Positions 1 to 6,686 of a stretch of DNA of 8,687 nt are shown here, one piece after another. Below the pieces are notes generated by a model that worked only from the letters and a program-made list of their open reading frames with translations, was not told the DNA's origin and did no database searches. Source of the DNA: Hydrogenophaga sp. (GTDB lineage: Bacteria > Pseudomonadota > Gammaproteobacteria > Burkholderiales > Burkholderiaceae); the NCBI GenBank assembly GCA_025458545.1, contig JALOSH010000135.1:1-8687 (forward strand), given 5' to 3'. How positions within the stretch are numbered: the first letter of the stretch is position 1; each line of letters opens with the position of its first letter. The translations under genes and the position numbers were made by a program.

Positions 1-906
1 TTCATCGGGCGTGCTGGGATCGGCGTCGATGTTCAGATCGGCCAGCTTCTTCCTCACATCCGGCTTGGCCAGGGCGGCCACGATGTCTTTGTTCAGGCGG
101 TCAATGACGGGGCGCGGTGTCTTGCCAGGCACGGCCAGTGCGTTCCAGGACGAAGCCTGGAAGTCCTTGACCCCGGCTTCCACCGCGGTGGGCACCTCGG
201 GCAGCGCGATGGAGCGCTTCTTGCCGGTCACGGCCAGGGCACGGAAGGCACCCGCCTTGATCTGGGTGAGCGCCGGGCCGAGGATCTCGACCCCGACGTC
301 GACCTGCTTGCCGCCGACCAGGGCGGGCGTGCCGTTGAAAGGCACGATCTGCACATCGATGTCGGCGGTGGACTTGAACAGCTCGGCGGCCAGGTTCTGG
401 GTGCTGCCGATGTTGATGCTGCCTACATTGAGCTTGTTCGGATTCGCTTTGGCGAACGCGACCAGTTCGCCCAGGGTCTTGTAAGGCGAGTCGGACGGCA
501 CCAGCACCGCCAGGTCGAAGGTGCCGAGGGTGGACACCGGCGCCAGGTCTTTCAGCGTGTCGTACGGCAGGCTCTTGAACAGGCTGGCGGTCACGGCCGT
601 GCCGTTGGACATCAGGAACATCGTGTGGCCATCGGGCTCGGCGCGCGCCACCGTTTCGGCCGCCACCACGCCGCCGGCGCCAGGGCGGTTTTCGATGGTG
701 ACCGGCTGGCCCAGCGAAGTGCTCAGCTCGGCCGCCACGATGCGTGCGGTGAGGTCACCGGCGCCACCGGCGGCGAACGGCACCACGATGCGCAGGGGTT
801 TGCTCGGGAAACCTTGCGCCAGCACGGGCATGGACAGCCCCATCACGGACAAGGCCAGACCGGTGGCCAGCAGGCCACGGCGGAACGAGGACACGGAACG
901 GGTCAT
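1..906 (-). CDS. Bug-family tripartite tricarboxylate transporter receptor, 3' end cut by window edge
   Basis: This is a periplasmic solute receptor of the Bug (TctC-like) family, which delivers carboxylates or other small acids to TctAB-type permeases or acts as a sensor. The reverse strand is open for 302 codons from ATG at 904-906 to the left edge, so only about the last 20-25 residues and the stop are missing. Residues 1-30 are a signal peptide (basic start, hydrophobic core, VLA cleavage site). The mature protein opens FPSKPLRIVVPFAAGG. The glycine-rich ligand loop (PFAAGGAGD, 43-51) and the RPGAGG loop (74-79) are both typical of the family. A strong ribosome site, AAAGGAG (912-918), lies 5 bases before the ATG. 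It follows dctM on the same strand after 115 bases and may have its own promoter. No tctA or tctB partner is visible. Family is certain; ligand unknown. Confidence 0.93.
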   Translation of the reverse strand, partial: MTRSVSSFRRGLLATGLALSVMGLSMPVLAQGFPSKPLRIVVPFAAGGAGDLTARIVAAELSTSLGQPVTIENRPGAGGVVAAETVARAEPDGHTMFLMSNGTAVTASLFKSLPYDTLKDLAPVSTLGTFDLAVLVPSDSPYKTLGELVAFAKANPNKLNVGSINIGSTQNLAAELFKSTADIDVQIVPFNGTPALVGGKQVDVGVEILGPALTQIKAGAFRALAVTGKKRSIALPEVPTAVEAGVKDFQASSWNALAVPGKTPRPVIDRLNKDIVAALAKPDVRKKLADLNIDADPSTPDE

Positions 907-1021
907 GAGGTCTCCTTTGAATGAAAGATCGATCCACATGACTTTAACCAGACAGAAGGGTGCGTGCCATGGCATGCAACCCCATTCAGCTATTCATGTT
1001 TGCGATGGCACGCGCGTTATT

Positions 1022-2253
1022 TCACAGTCGAAGCATGAACAGCGTGATGCCGGGAAACGCCACCAGGATGGCGGTGCGGATGAAATCGCTGGTGACGAAC
1101 GGCAGGATGGCGCGGTAGGTCTGGGTGATGGGCACATCTTTCGCCATGGCGTTGATCCCTCGGGGGTCAGGCCAAAATCCAGCGCCATGATGATGGGGAA
1201 AAACACCGGGATGGTCAGCAGGATCATGGACAGCGAGTCCATGAAACAGCCCAGGATCACGTACAGCAACAGGATGGCCACCAGCACCAGGATCGGGCTC
1301 AGGCCCCAGCCGGCCACCGCGCTGGCCGCTTCCTGAGGCAGTTGGGACAGCGCCAGGAAGGTGTTGTACAGGCCGGCGCCGAGCACGATCATGAAGATCA
1401 TGCCGGTGGCAATCGCCGTGCCCAGCAACGCACCCGTGAGCGTCTTGCGGTTCAGGCCGCCCCCGGCCCAGGCCGCGATGCCGGTGGAAAACGCACCGAT
1501 GGCCGCGCCTTCGGTGGGCGTGAAGATGCCGGTGTAGATGCCACCGACCACCACCAGAAAGATCACGATCACCGGCCAGGTGCGTGCCGTGGCGGCCCAG
1601 CGCTCTTTCATGGGCATGGGCGGCATGGTGCCCATTTCCTGCGGCCGAAGGCGCGCGTAAATGGCGATGGTGATCATGTAGCCCATGGCCGCCAGGATGC
1701 CGGGCACAAAGGCGGCCAGGAACAGCTTGGCGATGTTCTGCTCGGTCAGGATGGCGTAGATCACCAGCACCACCGACGGCGGGATCAGGATGCCCAGCGT
1801 GCCGCCAGCGGCCAGGCAGGCGGTGGAAATGCCGCCCGCGTAACCGGCGCGCTTCAACTCGGGCAAGGCCACCTGGCCCATGGTGGCGGCGGTGGCCAGC
1901 GACGAACCACATATGGCGCCGAAGCCGGCACAAGCGCCCACGGCCGCCATGGCCACCCCACCTTTGCGGTGACCAATCCAGGCCTCAGCGGCCTTGAACA
2001 GCGCCTGCGACAACCCCCCCATCGCGGCGAACTGACCCATCAGCAAAAACAGCGGGATGACCGACAGGTTGTAGTTGGAAAACGTGGTGTAAGTGACCTG
2101 CTTGAGCTGGTTCAGGATGGGTGTGGCCGAACCGTAAATCATCCAGGCGCCGCCGAGCCCGCACAGCAGCATGGACAGGCCGATCGGCACCCGCACGAAG
2201 ATCAGCAACAGCATGAAGGGGAATGACCAAAGGGCCAGTTCGATGGTGCTCAT
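1022..2253 (-). pseudogene. dctM: TRAP transporter large permease DctM, internally deleted and frameshifted
   Basis: This is the large membrane subunit of a TRAP transporter, which moves organic acids with Na+ using a periplasmic receptor. From ATG at 2251-2253 the frame gives a normal DctM for about 365 residues. It shows the GGTLGILIPPS loop, FTPTEGAAIGA, and FMDSLSMILLTIPVFFPII. After GLTPE (near 1159) the normal frame ends and continues as unrelated sequence to a stop at 994. The expected C-terminus (INAMAKDVP to GITLFMLRL, stop TGA 1022-1024) is in another frame starting at 1156. Known DctM proteins have about 29 more residues here, including the ITPPVG loop that mirrors the first IPPS loop. 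So this is a deletion of 3n+1 bases, not a single-base slip. Loss of that loop should abolish Na+-coupled transport (inference). dctQ lies 18 bases upstream. A genuine deletion is preferred; a cloning or assembly error is the alternative. Confidence 0.85.
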
Positions 2254-2271
2254 GGGGTTCTCTTGTTGAAA

Positions 2272-2793
2272 TCAGTGGCTGACGTTGGCCTCGACGGTCC
2301 AGCCCTTGGGCTCGGAACCCAGGCCAAAACGGGTGAGGGTGCGGGCCACGTAGCACAGGCAGCCGATCACCGCGCCCACCAGACAGAAGGCATAACCCCA
2401 CCACAGCGGCATGGCCAGGATGAAGGTGGTCTCCATGTACTCCCTCTTCTCCAGCATGCCTTCCCAGAGCTTCCAGGTCAGCACCAGCCAGACCGCGAGC
2501 ATGGCCAGGTCGCTGAGGGTGTCGACCGTCTTGCGGAACCACAGGGGCATGTGCATGTACAGCAGGTCCACCGTTGCGTGGCCACCGCGCAGATAGCACC
2601 AGGGCAAAAAGAAAAACACGGCGATGCCCACGCCGACCTCGACCAGTTCGAAGTCCCCGGGGATCGGGCCCAGACCGAGGTCCAGAAAGGCCCGACCGGT
2701 GACGCTGGCCACCACCATCAGGGTCACGGCCAACAACACGACACCGCCGACGATGGCGGTCCAGTTCGCTAAACGGTAAATCCAGGCGATCAT
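2272..2793 (-). CDS. dctQ: TRAP transporter small permease DctQ
   Basis: This is the small membrane subunit of a TRAP transporter; it pairs with DctM and helps dock the receptor. The protein has 173 residues, normal for the family, with four predicted membrane segments near 11-31, 49-69, 94-112 and 127-150. The pattern GxxxF(E/D)LVEVGVGIAVFFFLPWCYLRGGHATVD (about 46-75) is characteristic of DctQ. The start ATG (2791-2793) is supported by GAGGAA (2802-2807) 8 bases upstream. The dctM start lies 18 bases after the stop, so the two were an operon. The gene itself appears intact although its dctM partner and the adjacent dctP relic are damaged. Substrate cannot be read from this subunit. Confidence 0.93.
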   Translation of the reverse strand: MIAWIYRLANWTAIVGGVVLLAVTLMVVASVTGRAFLDLGLGPIPGDFELVEVGVGIAVFFFLPWCYLRGGHATVDLLYMHMPLWFRKTVDTLSDLAMLAVWLVLTWKLWEGMLEKREYMETTFILAMPLWWGYAFCLVGAVIGCLCYVARTLTRFGLGSEPKGWTVEANVSH

Positions 2794-2916
2794 TTCTTGG
2801 GTTCCTCGGCGCTCATGAAGACAAGGCTCGCATTGTGACCTCGCATCCGACTACCACCGCTTGAATGCGTGTGAGCGTCGCCGCGCGATCCGGCCATCGG
2901 TGAATCAGACAGTGTG

Positions 2917-2945
2917 CTTATGGTTTTTTAAAATAACCAAAATGT
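2917..2945. promoter_or_regulatory. AT-rich palindromic element upstream of dctQ (copy 1)
   Basis: A sharply AT-rich patch lies in otherwise GC-rich DNA. The core at 2922-2938 is a 17-base palindrome (GGTTTTTTAAAATAACC) with a single mismatch. TATGGTT (2919-2925), seven bases, then ATAAC (2933-2937) matches a second element at 6473-6491 base for base at the specified positions and in spacing. On the minus strand a perfect TTGACA (2943-2948) abuts it, about 150 bases before dctQ, so it may be the operator of the dctQM promoter. No good -10 box is seen at 16-18 bases. Operator function is inferred. Confidence 0.5.
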
Positions 2946-2949
2946 CAAG

Positions 2950-3150
2950 ATGGGAAACCCGGGTGCAGCCCCCTACGGCACCCGGGCGCAGCACTCAGCG
3001 GGCCTGGTCGAACAGCTGCGCCGGTCCCGCTATCTGCATGGCCTGGAACCGCTGGATCGTGGTGCACCCACCCGACCCGGTCTCGACCTTCTGCGACAGG
3101 GCACGATGGCCAGGTCCGGGGTCGCAGCCTGCGGTGGCAAGGACTGGTCG
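2950..3150 (-). pseudogene. Relic of a third TRAP solute receptor gene (dctP)
   Basis: On the minus strand this stretch aligns with the N-terminal third of both intact dctP genes in the window. Readable pieces are LPPQAATPDLAIVPC (DctP-1: LPPQATIPAKAIVPW), then after a one-base loss SQKVETGSGG (AQKVEAESGG), then AMQIAGPAQLFDQAR (SMQLGGTPVQLFDQAR), followed at once by TGA where the intact genes have Asp. A last trace, GCTRVSH-like, matches GYTPGRFPK near 2955-2965. One codon in the MQLGGTPV region and about six bases further on are also missing. The signal peptide and the C-terminal two thirds are absent. It sits just ahead of dctQ in the same orientation, the usual place of the receptor in a dctPQM operon, so it is probably the original partner of this transporter. 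It cannot encode a receptor. Confidence 0.85.
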
Positions 3151-3187
3151 TCATCCCAAGCCCGCACTGTCGGTCATCCCGTCATCC
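3150..3187. repeat. Three short GTCATCC direct repeats
   Basis: GTCATCCC occurs at 3150-3157 and 3173-3180, and GTCATCC at 3181-3187, the last two back to back. They lie between the dctP relic and the dctP-1 terminator. They could be chance, or the remains of a dispersed intergenic repeat. The rest of 2794-3256 outside the relic and the palindromic element holds no recognisable gene. Confidence 0.3.
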
Positions 3188-3256
3188 TTGAAAAGTGGCA
3201 TCGGGCACAACCAGCTATGAGCGTCTGGCATCTCGGCACCAACCCTGGACAGGCAC

Positions 3257-3283
3257 AAAAAAGCCGCCCTGACTGGGCGGCTT
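3257..3283 (-). terminator. Rho-independent terminator of dctP-1
   Basis: Read on the minus strand, AAGCCGCCC (3275-3283) pairs perfectly with GGGCGGCTT (3261-3269) across a five-base loop, giving a 9-bp GC-rich stem. The stem runs straight into a tract of six T (3257-3262). It lies 18 bases after the dctP-1 stop, so it should end the gntR-dctP-1 transcript and separate it from dctQM. Confidence 0.92.
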
Positions 3284-3301
3284 CGATCAGGTAGATCGCG
3301 T

Positions 3302-4339
3302 TTACTTGCTGTGCTTGGCGATCAGCGCGCGTGCTTCGGCAGCCAGTTTGGCGCCGTCGATGCCCTTGCCCTTGACCTCGTTGATCCAGTCGGTTTCCAC
3401 CGTGGCGGCGGTGCGGCGCCAGCGCTGCGTCTCGGCCAAGTCCAGCGCCACGATGTTGTTGCCCGCCTTGACCGCGATGTCGCGACCGATCTTGTCGCCT
3501 TCGTCCATGGCCCGGCCAAACAGCGTGGCGGCCACCATGCCCGAGTTGTTGTCGATCACCTTCTTCAGGTCGGGCGGCAGCTTGTCATAAGACGCTTTGT
3601 TCATCGAGAACGCGAAGGTCTGGGTGTACAGGCCGTCTTTGCCCGCAAACGTGGTGTGGTTCTTCACCAGCTCGGTGACCTTGAGCGCCGGCGTGACCTC
3701 CCAGGGGATGGTGGTGCCGTCGATCACACCTTTGGACAAGGCTTCGGTCACGGCCGGAACTGGCATGCCCACCGGAGTGGCGCCCAGCTTGGTCAGCATG
3801 TTGTTGATGATGCGCGAGCCGCCACGGATCTTCATGCCGCGCAGGCTCTCCAGCCCGGTCACCGGGGTCTTGGTGTGGAACAGGCCCGGGCCGTGGGTGT
3901 GCACCGCGATGAGCTTGACGTCCTTGAACTCTTCGGGTGCGAACTTCTCGACGTATTCCTGGATGGCTTTGGACGACTGCTCGGCACTGCCGCTCATGAA
4001 CGGCAATTCAAACACCTCGGTTTTCGGGAAACGCCCGGGGGTGTAGCCCAGCACGGTCCAGGTGATGTCGGCCACGCCGTCGCGGGCCTGATCAAACAGC
4101 TGGACCGGCGTGCCGCCCAGCTGCATCGACGGGAACAGTTGCACCTTGATGCGCCCGCCCGATTCGGCCTCCACCTTTTGCGCCCAGGGGACGATGGCCT
4201 TGGCCGGGATGGTGGCCTGCGGCGGCAGCATCTGGTGCAGGCGCAAGGTCACGGTCTGTGCGCTGGCGGTGCTGGCCAGGCTGGCCAGTGCCACGGCACT
4301 CAGTGCGTGCAGCGCGGTCCGTCGTGTGGTGAGTTTCAT
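3302..4339 (-). CDS. TRAP transporter solute-binding protein DctP (copy 1)
   Basis: This is a periplasmic receptor of the DctP family, which captures an organic acid for a TRAP permease. It has 345 residues, the normal length. Residues 1-27 form a signal peptide (RR near the start, hydrophobic core, ASA cleavage before QTVTLRL). The family hallmark SLRGMKIRGG (166-174) includes Arg172, the residue that normally grips the ligand carboxylate. LSKGVIDGTTIPWEV (201-215) and KNHTTF (226-231) are also typical. AGGAG (4346-4350) sits 6 bases before the ATG. The gene starts 68 bases after gntR ends, same strand, so the two may be cotranscribed; a strong terminator follows. It is very similar to the other intact copy at 5376-6404. 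Ligand unknown; an aromatic acid is plausible from the vanAB context, but C4-dicarboxylate-type names given to such proteins by default are not evidence. Confidence 0.93.
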   Translation of the reverse strand: MKLTTRRTALHALSAVALASLASTASAQTVTLRLHQMLPPQATIPAKAIVPWAQKVEAESGGRIKVQLFPSMQLGGTPVQLFDQARDGVADITWTVLGYTPGRFPKTEVFELPFMSGSAEQSSKAIQEYVEKFAPEEFKDVKLIAVHTHGPGLFHTKTPVTGLESLRGMKIRGGSRIINNMLTKLGATPVGMPVPAVTEALSKGVIDGTTIPWEVTPALKVTELVKNHTTFAGKDGLYTQTFAFSMNKASYDKLPPDLKKVIDNNSGMVAATLFGRAMDEGDKIGRDIAVKAGNNIVALDLAETQRWRRTAATVETDWINEVKGKGIDGAKLAAEARALIAKHSK

Positions 4340-4407
4340 GGTGGTCTCCTGTGGTGAGTGAAAAAAGAAAGGCTTCCCTGGGGTCGTTGGTCGGGGTGTC
4401 GGCGGGT

Positions 4408-5202
4408 TCAGGTCTGGCGCCGGATCAGTCGGATCGCCGGCAGCGACCCGCTTGCCGAAGAGTCGTCGGTCGATTGGGCACGCAGCACCTCCTGCAGGTT
4501 TCGCTGCGCCAGGCGCGAATGCTCACGCATGATGGCTTCGGCGCGGTAACTCTCGCGCTGCTCAATGGCGCAAAGCACCTGCCGGTGCTGGTCTTGAGCC
4601 ACCACCAGCATGTCGCGGGCTCGGCTGGACTGGGCTTGCAGCAACACGAACCCCGACGGCGAAGCGAACGGCAGGCTGACCACCCGGTCCAGCTGGCGCG
4701 CGATGGTCGGGCTCTGGGCCATCTCGCACAGCAATCTGTGAAAGCGGTGGTTGAGCGCCACGTAAGCGGAAAATCCTTGGTCATCCAGACGGGGTGCAGA
4801 CAGCACCGCATCGATGCCGTCCAGGCACTGGCGTGCCGATTGCAGCGCCAGCGGCGTCGCACCGCGCTCGGCCGCCAAGCGCGCCAGCAGTCCTTCGAGC
4901 GTGCCGCGCAGCTCGATCGCATCGGCCACATCGCGTTCGGTGAAGCTCTGCACCACGTAGCCCCCGCCGGGCAGCGCAGCGAGCAGGCCCTCCTGCTCCA
5001 ACCGCACGAGCGCCGCCCGGATGGGCGTGCGCGACATGCCCAGCCGCTCGACGATGGCCAGTTCGGCGATGCGGGTGCCGCCAGAAAGCTCCCCCGAGAG
5101 GATCAGCTCGCGCAGCCGCAGCTGTGCCCGTACCTGGGCGCTTTCGTTGGCGGCTGGCAGTGGCGTCGGGTCGTCATTGGACCGATGGGGAGCGGCACTC
5201 AT
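4408..5202 (-). CDS. GntR-family (FCD) regulator, VanR-like
   Basis: This is a ligand-responsive DNA-binding regulator of 264 residues. A winged helix-turn-helix spans about 22-86, with the GntR pattern LGMSRTPIRAALVRLEQEGLL (54-74), followed by an all-helical FCD effector domain (about 90-240). The domain entry FTERDVADAIELRGTLEGL resembles VanR, the vanillate repressor of pseudomonads (from memory, not searched). Metal-site positions are His155, His206 and His228, with Asn151 where many FCD proteins have Asp. ATG at 5200-5202 is chosen because the open frame upstream (to 5358) reads through the promoter and lacks GntR sequence. No ribosome site precedes this ATG, but a -10-like box lies 8 bases upstream, so the message may be leaderless. 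GTATAC sites in front suggest autoregulation. It lies between two dctP paralogues and may also be the vanillate sensor for vanAB. Confidence 0.88.
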   Translation of the reverse strand: MSAAPHRSNDDPTPLPAANESAQVRAQLRLRELILSGELSGGTRIAELAIVERLGMSRTPIRAALVRLEQEGLLAALPGGGYVVQSFTERDVADAIELRGTLEGLLARLAAERGATPLALQSARQCLDGIDAVLSAPRLDDQGFSAYVALNHRFHRLLCEMAQSPTIARQLDRVVSLPFASPSGFVLLQAQSSRARDMLVVAQDQHRQVLCAIEQRESYRAEAIMREHSRLAQRNLQEVLRAQSTDDSSASGSLPAIRLIRRQT

Positions 5203-5210
5203 GGCGTCAA

Positions 5211-5239
5211 TGTATACAGAAATCCTGAAATTGCCCCAA
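5211..5239 (-). promoter_or_regulatory. Candidate gntR promoter with operator on the -10 box
   Basis: On the minus strand TTGGGG (5234-5239) and TATACA (5211-5216) are separated by exactly 17 bases. The -10 box lies 8 bases before the gntR ATG, so transcription would begin at or beside the start codon. The -10 coincides with the perfect palindrome TGTATACA (5211-5218), a typical GntR/FCD half-site pair, so binding there would block RNA polymerase. The -35 match is weak. Confidence 0.5.
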
Positions 5240-5248
5240 AAAGTGGCC

Positions 5249-5281
5249 GGTATACGGGAAATCCATGAGTTTCTGTATCCC
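5249..5281. promoter_or_regulatory. Second and third GTATAC-type sites upstream of gntR
   Basis: GGTATACGGGAAATCC (5249-5264) repeats the pattern of TGTATACAGAAATCC (5211-5225), with centres 38 bases apart. A third, inverted copy GGGATACAGAAA reads on the minus strand at 5270-5281. Three related sites in one 173-base gap fit cooperative binding by the GntR protein. Function is inferred from pattern only. Confidence 0.45.
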
Positions 5282-5327
5282 AAAAAACGGCTGGGCGCAC
5301 CGGCCAGCATGGACCGGGCAGTCAAGC

Positions 5328-5354
5328 TCAAGGACCGCCCAAGGCGGCCCTTGA
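5328..5354 (-). terminator. Hairpin after dctP-2, possible weak terminator
   Basis: TCAAGGACCGCC (5328-5339) pairs with GGCGGCCCTTGA (5343-5354) across a three-base loop, with one mismatch in a 12-bp stem. It lies 22 bases beyond the dctP-2 stop. No T-tract follows on the minus strand, so it may stabilise the 3' end or end transcription only partly. Confidence 0.45.
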
Positions 5355-5375
5355 TCACTCATTCGGGCACTGCTG

Positions 5376-6404
5376 TCATTTTTCGTAGCGGCTGATCAGG
5401 GCCCGCGCCTCGGACACCAGGCGTGCGCCGTCGACGTTCTTGGACTGCATGTCCTTGATCCACTCCGACTCCACCGCGCTGGCGGTCCGGCGCCAGCGCT
5501 GCACCTCGGCCGCTTCCAGGGTGGTGATCCGGTTCCCGGCCTTCACGGCCAGGTCGCGCCCGACGTTGTCGCCCACATCCTGGGTCCGGGCGATCAAGGC
5601 GCTGAGTTCAAGACCAGAGTTGTCGTCGATCACCTTTTTCAGATCGGGCGGCAGCTTGTTGTACGAAGCCTTGTTCATGGCCAGCACGAAGGTCGTCACA
5701 TACAACGCACGGTCACCGGCAAAAGTGGTGTGGTTCTTCACCAGCTCCTGCACCTTCAGGGCGGGCGCCACCTCCCAGGGAATGGTGGTCCCGTCCAGCA
5801 CGCCCTTGGACAGCGCTTCGGTCACGGCCGGCACCGGCATGCCCACGGGTGTGGCACCCAGTTGGGTCAGCATGCTGTTGACCACGCGGGTACCACCGCG
5901 AATCTTCATGCCGCGCAGGCTTTCCAGACCGGTGATCGGCTGTTTGGTGTGGAACAGACCCGGTCCGTGGGTGTGCAAAGCCAGCACGTGCACGTCTTTG
6001 TATTCGTCCATCGCGTTTTTCTGCACGTAGTCCCACAGCGCGCGGGAGGTCTTTTCGGCCGACAGGCCTGCGATGAAAGGCAGCTCGAAAACCTCCGACT
6101 TGGGGAATCGACCGGGGGTGTAGCCCGGCAGTGTCCAAACGATGTCGGCCACGCCATCGCGTGCCTGGTCATAGAGTTGCGGCGGCGTGCCGCCCAGCTG
6201 CATGGAGGGGAACAGCTGGATCTTGATGCGCCCCTTGGATTCGTCTTCGATCTTCTTCGCCCAGGGCACCAGCGCCTTGGACGGCACCGTGCCTTGCGGC
6301 GGCAAGAAATGGTGCAGACGCAGCGTCACCTCCTGTGCGAACGCGTTCAGGCTGGCCGAAGCGGCCAGGGCCAGCGCAGCGACTTTGAAACCCCAAGATG
6401 CCAT
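5376..6404 (-). CDS. TRAP transporter solute-binding protein DctP (copy 2)
   Basis: This is a second periplasmic TRAP receptor, 342 residues. The signal peptide covers residues 1-23 (AFA cleavage before QEVTLRL). The ligand-binding core matches copy 1 closely: the DQARDGVAD block, GYTPGRFPK, the SLRGMKIRGG hallmark with Arg169, LSKGVLDGTTIPWEV, KNHTTFAG, and the C-terminal QRWRRT. Differences cluster in about 112-140 and 232-275, which may alter ligand or partner preference. The start at 6402-6404 is chosen because AGGAG (6411-6415) lies 6 bases upstream and a signal peptide begins at once; the open frame back to 6488 adds 28 residues with no signal-peptide character. It is the first minus-strand gene of the divergent region facing marR-vanAB, and its promoter region carries the palindromic element at 6471-6498. 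No intact permease pair is visible nearby. Confidence 0.93.
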   Translation of the reverse strand: MASWGFKVAALALAASASLNAFAQEVTLRLHHFLPPQGTVPSKALVPWAKKIEDESKGRIKIQLFPSMQLGGTPPQLYDQARDGVADIVWTLPGYTPGRFPKSEVFELPFIAGLSAEKTSRALWDYVQKNAMDEYKDVHVLALHTHGPGLFHTKQPITGLESLRGMKIRGGTRVVNSMLTQLGATPVGMPVPAVTEALSKGVLDGTTIPWEVAPALKVQELVKNHTTFAGDRALYVTTFVLAMNKASYNKLPPDLKKVIDDNSGLELSALIARTQDVGDNVGRDLAVKAGNRITTLEAAEVQRWRRTASAVESEWIKDMQSKNVDGARLVSEARALISRYEK

Positions 6405-6410
6405 GTTGAT

Positions 6411-6415
6411 CTCCT
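6411..6415 (-). promoter_or_regulatory. Ribosome binding site fixing the dctP-2 start
   Basis: AGGAG on the minus strand, 6 bases before ATG 6402-6404. It favours this start over the in-frame ATG at 6488, which would place extra residues ahead of the signal peptide. Confidence 0.8.
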
Positions 6416-6470
6416 GTTGCTGGCCTGCTCTCAGGCCGGTGGATGAAGGAAGACACGCCACGGCGCGTCG

Positions 6471-6498
6471 CCTATGGTTATTTTCCATAACAATATGT
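6471..6498. promoter_or_regulatory. Palindromic operator candidate between dctP-2 and marR (copy 2)
   Basis: TATGGTTAT (6473-6481) and ATAACAATA (6487-6495) form 9-base inverted arms with one mismatch around a five-base centre, an AT-rich island in GC-rich DNA. The size and symmetry suit a MarR dimer. TATGGTT-N7-ATAAC is shared exactly with 2919-2937, and flanking bases (CTTATGG versus CCTATGG; CAAAATGT versus AATATGT) also agree with one gap. It lies 69 bases upstream of dctP-2 and about 190 bases upstream of marR, so it could control both directions. Binding protein is inferred. Confidence 0.55.
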
Positions 6499-6509
6499 AC
6501 GCTGACCTC

Positions 6510-6525
6510 CTAGGACTTTCCCTAG
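6510..6525. promoter_or_regulatory. Small inverted repeat in the divergent region
   Basis: CTAGG (6510-6514) and CCTAG (6521-6525) are inverted with a six-base gap, and CCTAGG at 6509-6514 is itself palindromic. CTAG is often rare in such genomes, so two copies 11 bases apart are mildly notable. The rest of the 6405-6686 gap shows no gene and no convincing sigma-70 promoter by eye. Confidence 0.3.
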
Positions 6526-6686
6526 CCAGCCAGCGCGCACTCGGCAACACCCTTGCTCTCGAAGACCGCTGCTATGCTCTCCTGCCAGCAGGCGAGCCAT
6601 GGAGCGTCCCGCCATCCGTAAGAACCGCTTGCACCGGCCGCCCGAACACCTCCCGCCTCGCTGCAAGCCGCCGATTTCCACCCGAC

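Noticed and set aside
962..1013. Inverted repeat GCGTGCCAT/ATGGCACGC and palindrome TGCCATGGCA between dctM and the Bug gene
   Set aside because: The loop is 34 bases and there is no T-tract on either strand, so it is not a convincing terminator; the palindrome is short enough to be chance. The gap 907-1021 otherwise shows only the Bug ribosome site.
994..1155. Alternative C-terminus of DctM in the original frame
   Set aside because: The tail is rich in Pro, Ser, Arg and Cys, unlike a membrane protein, whereas the other frame gives the true family ending; it is a frameshift product.
2950..3294. Plus-strand open frame of about 114 codons in the dctQ-dctP gap
   Set aside because: It is the antisense shadow of the dctP relic and ends in the terminator; there is no ribosome site or known domain.
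3311..4357. Long plus-strand frame covering all of dctP-1
   Set aside because: GC-rich third-position shadow opposite a certain gene; the composition (His, Gln, Arg rich) is typical of an antisense artefact.
5203..5358. Extended N-terminus for the GntR regulator (in-frame ATG at 5358)
   Set aside because: The added 52 residues have no family match and would translate the operator and promoter region.
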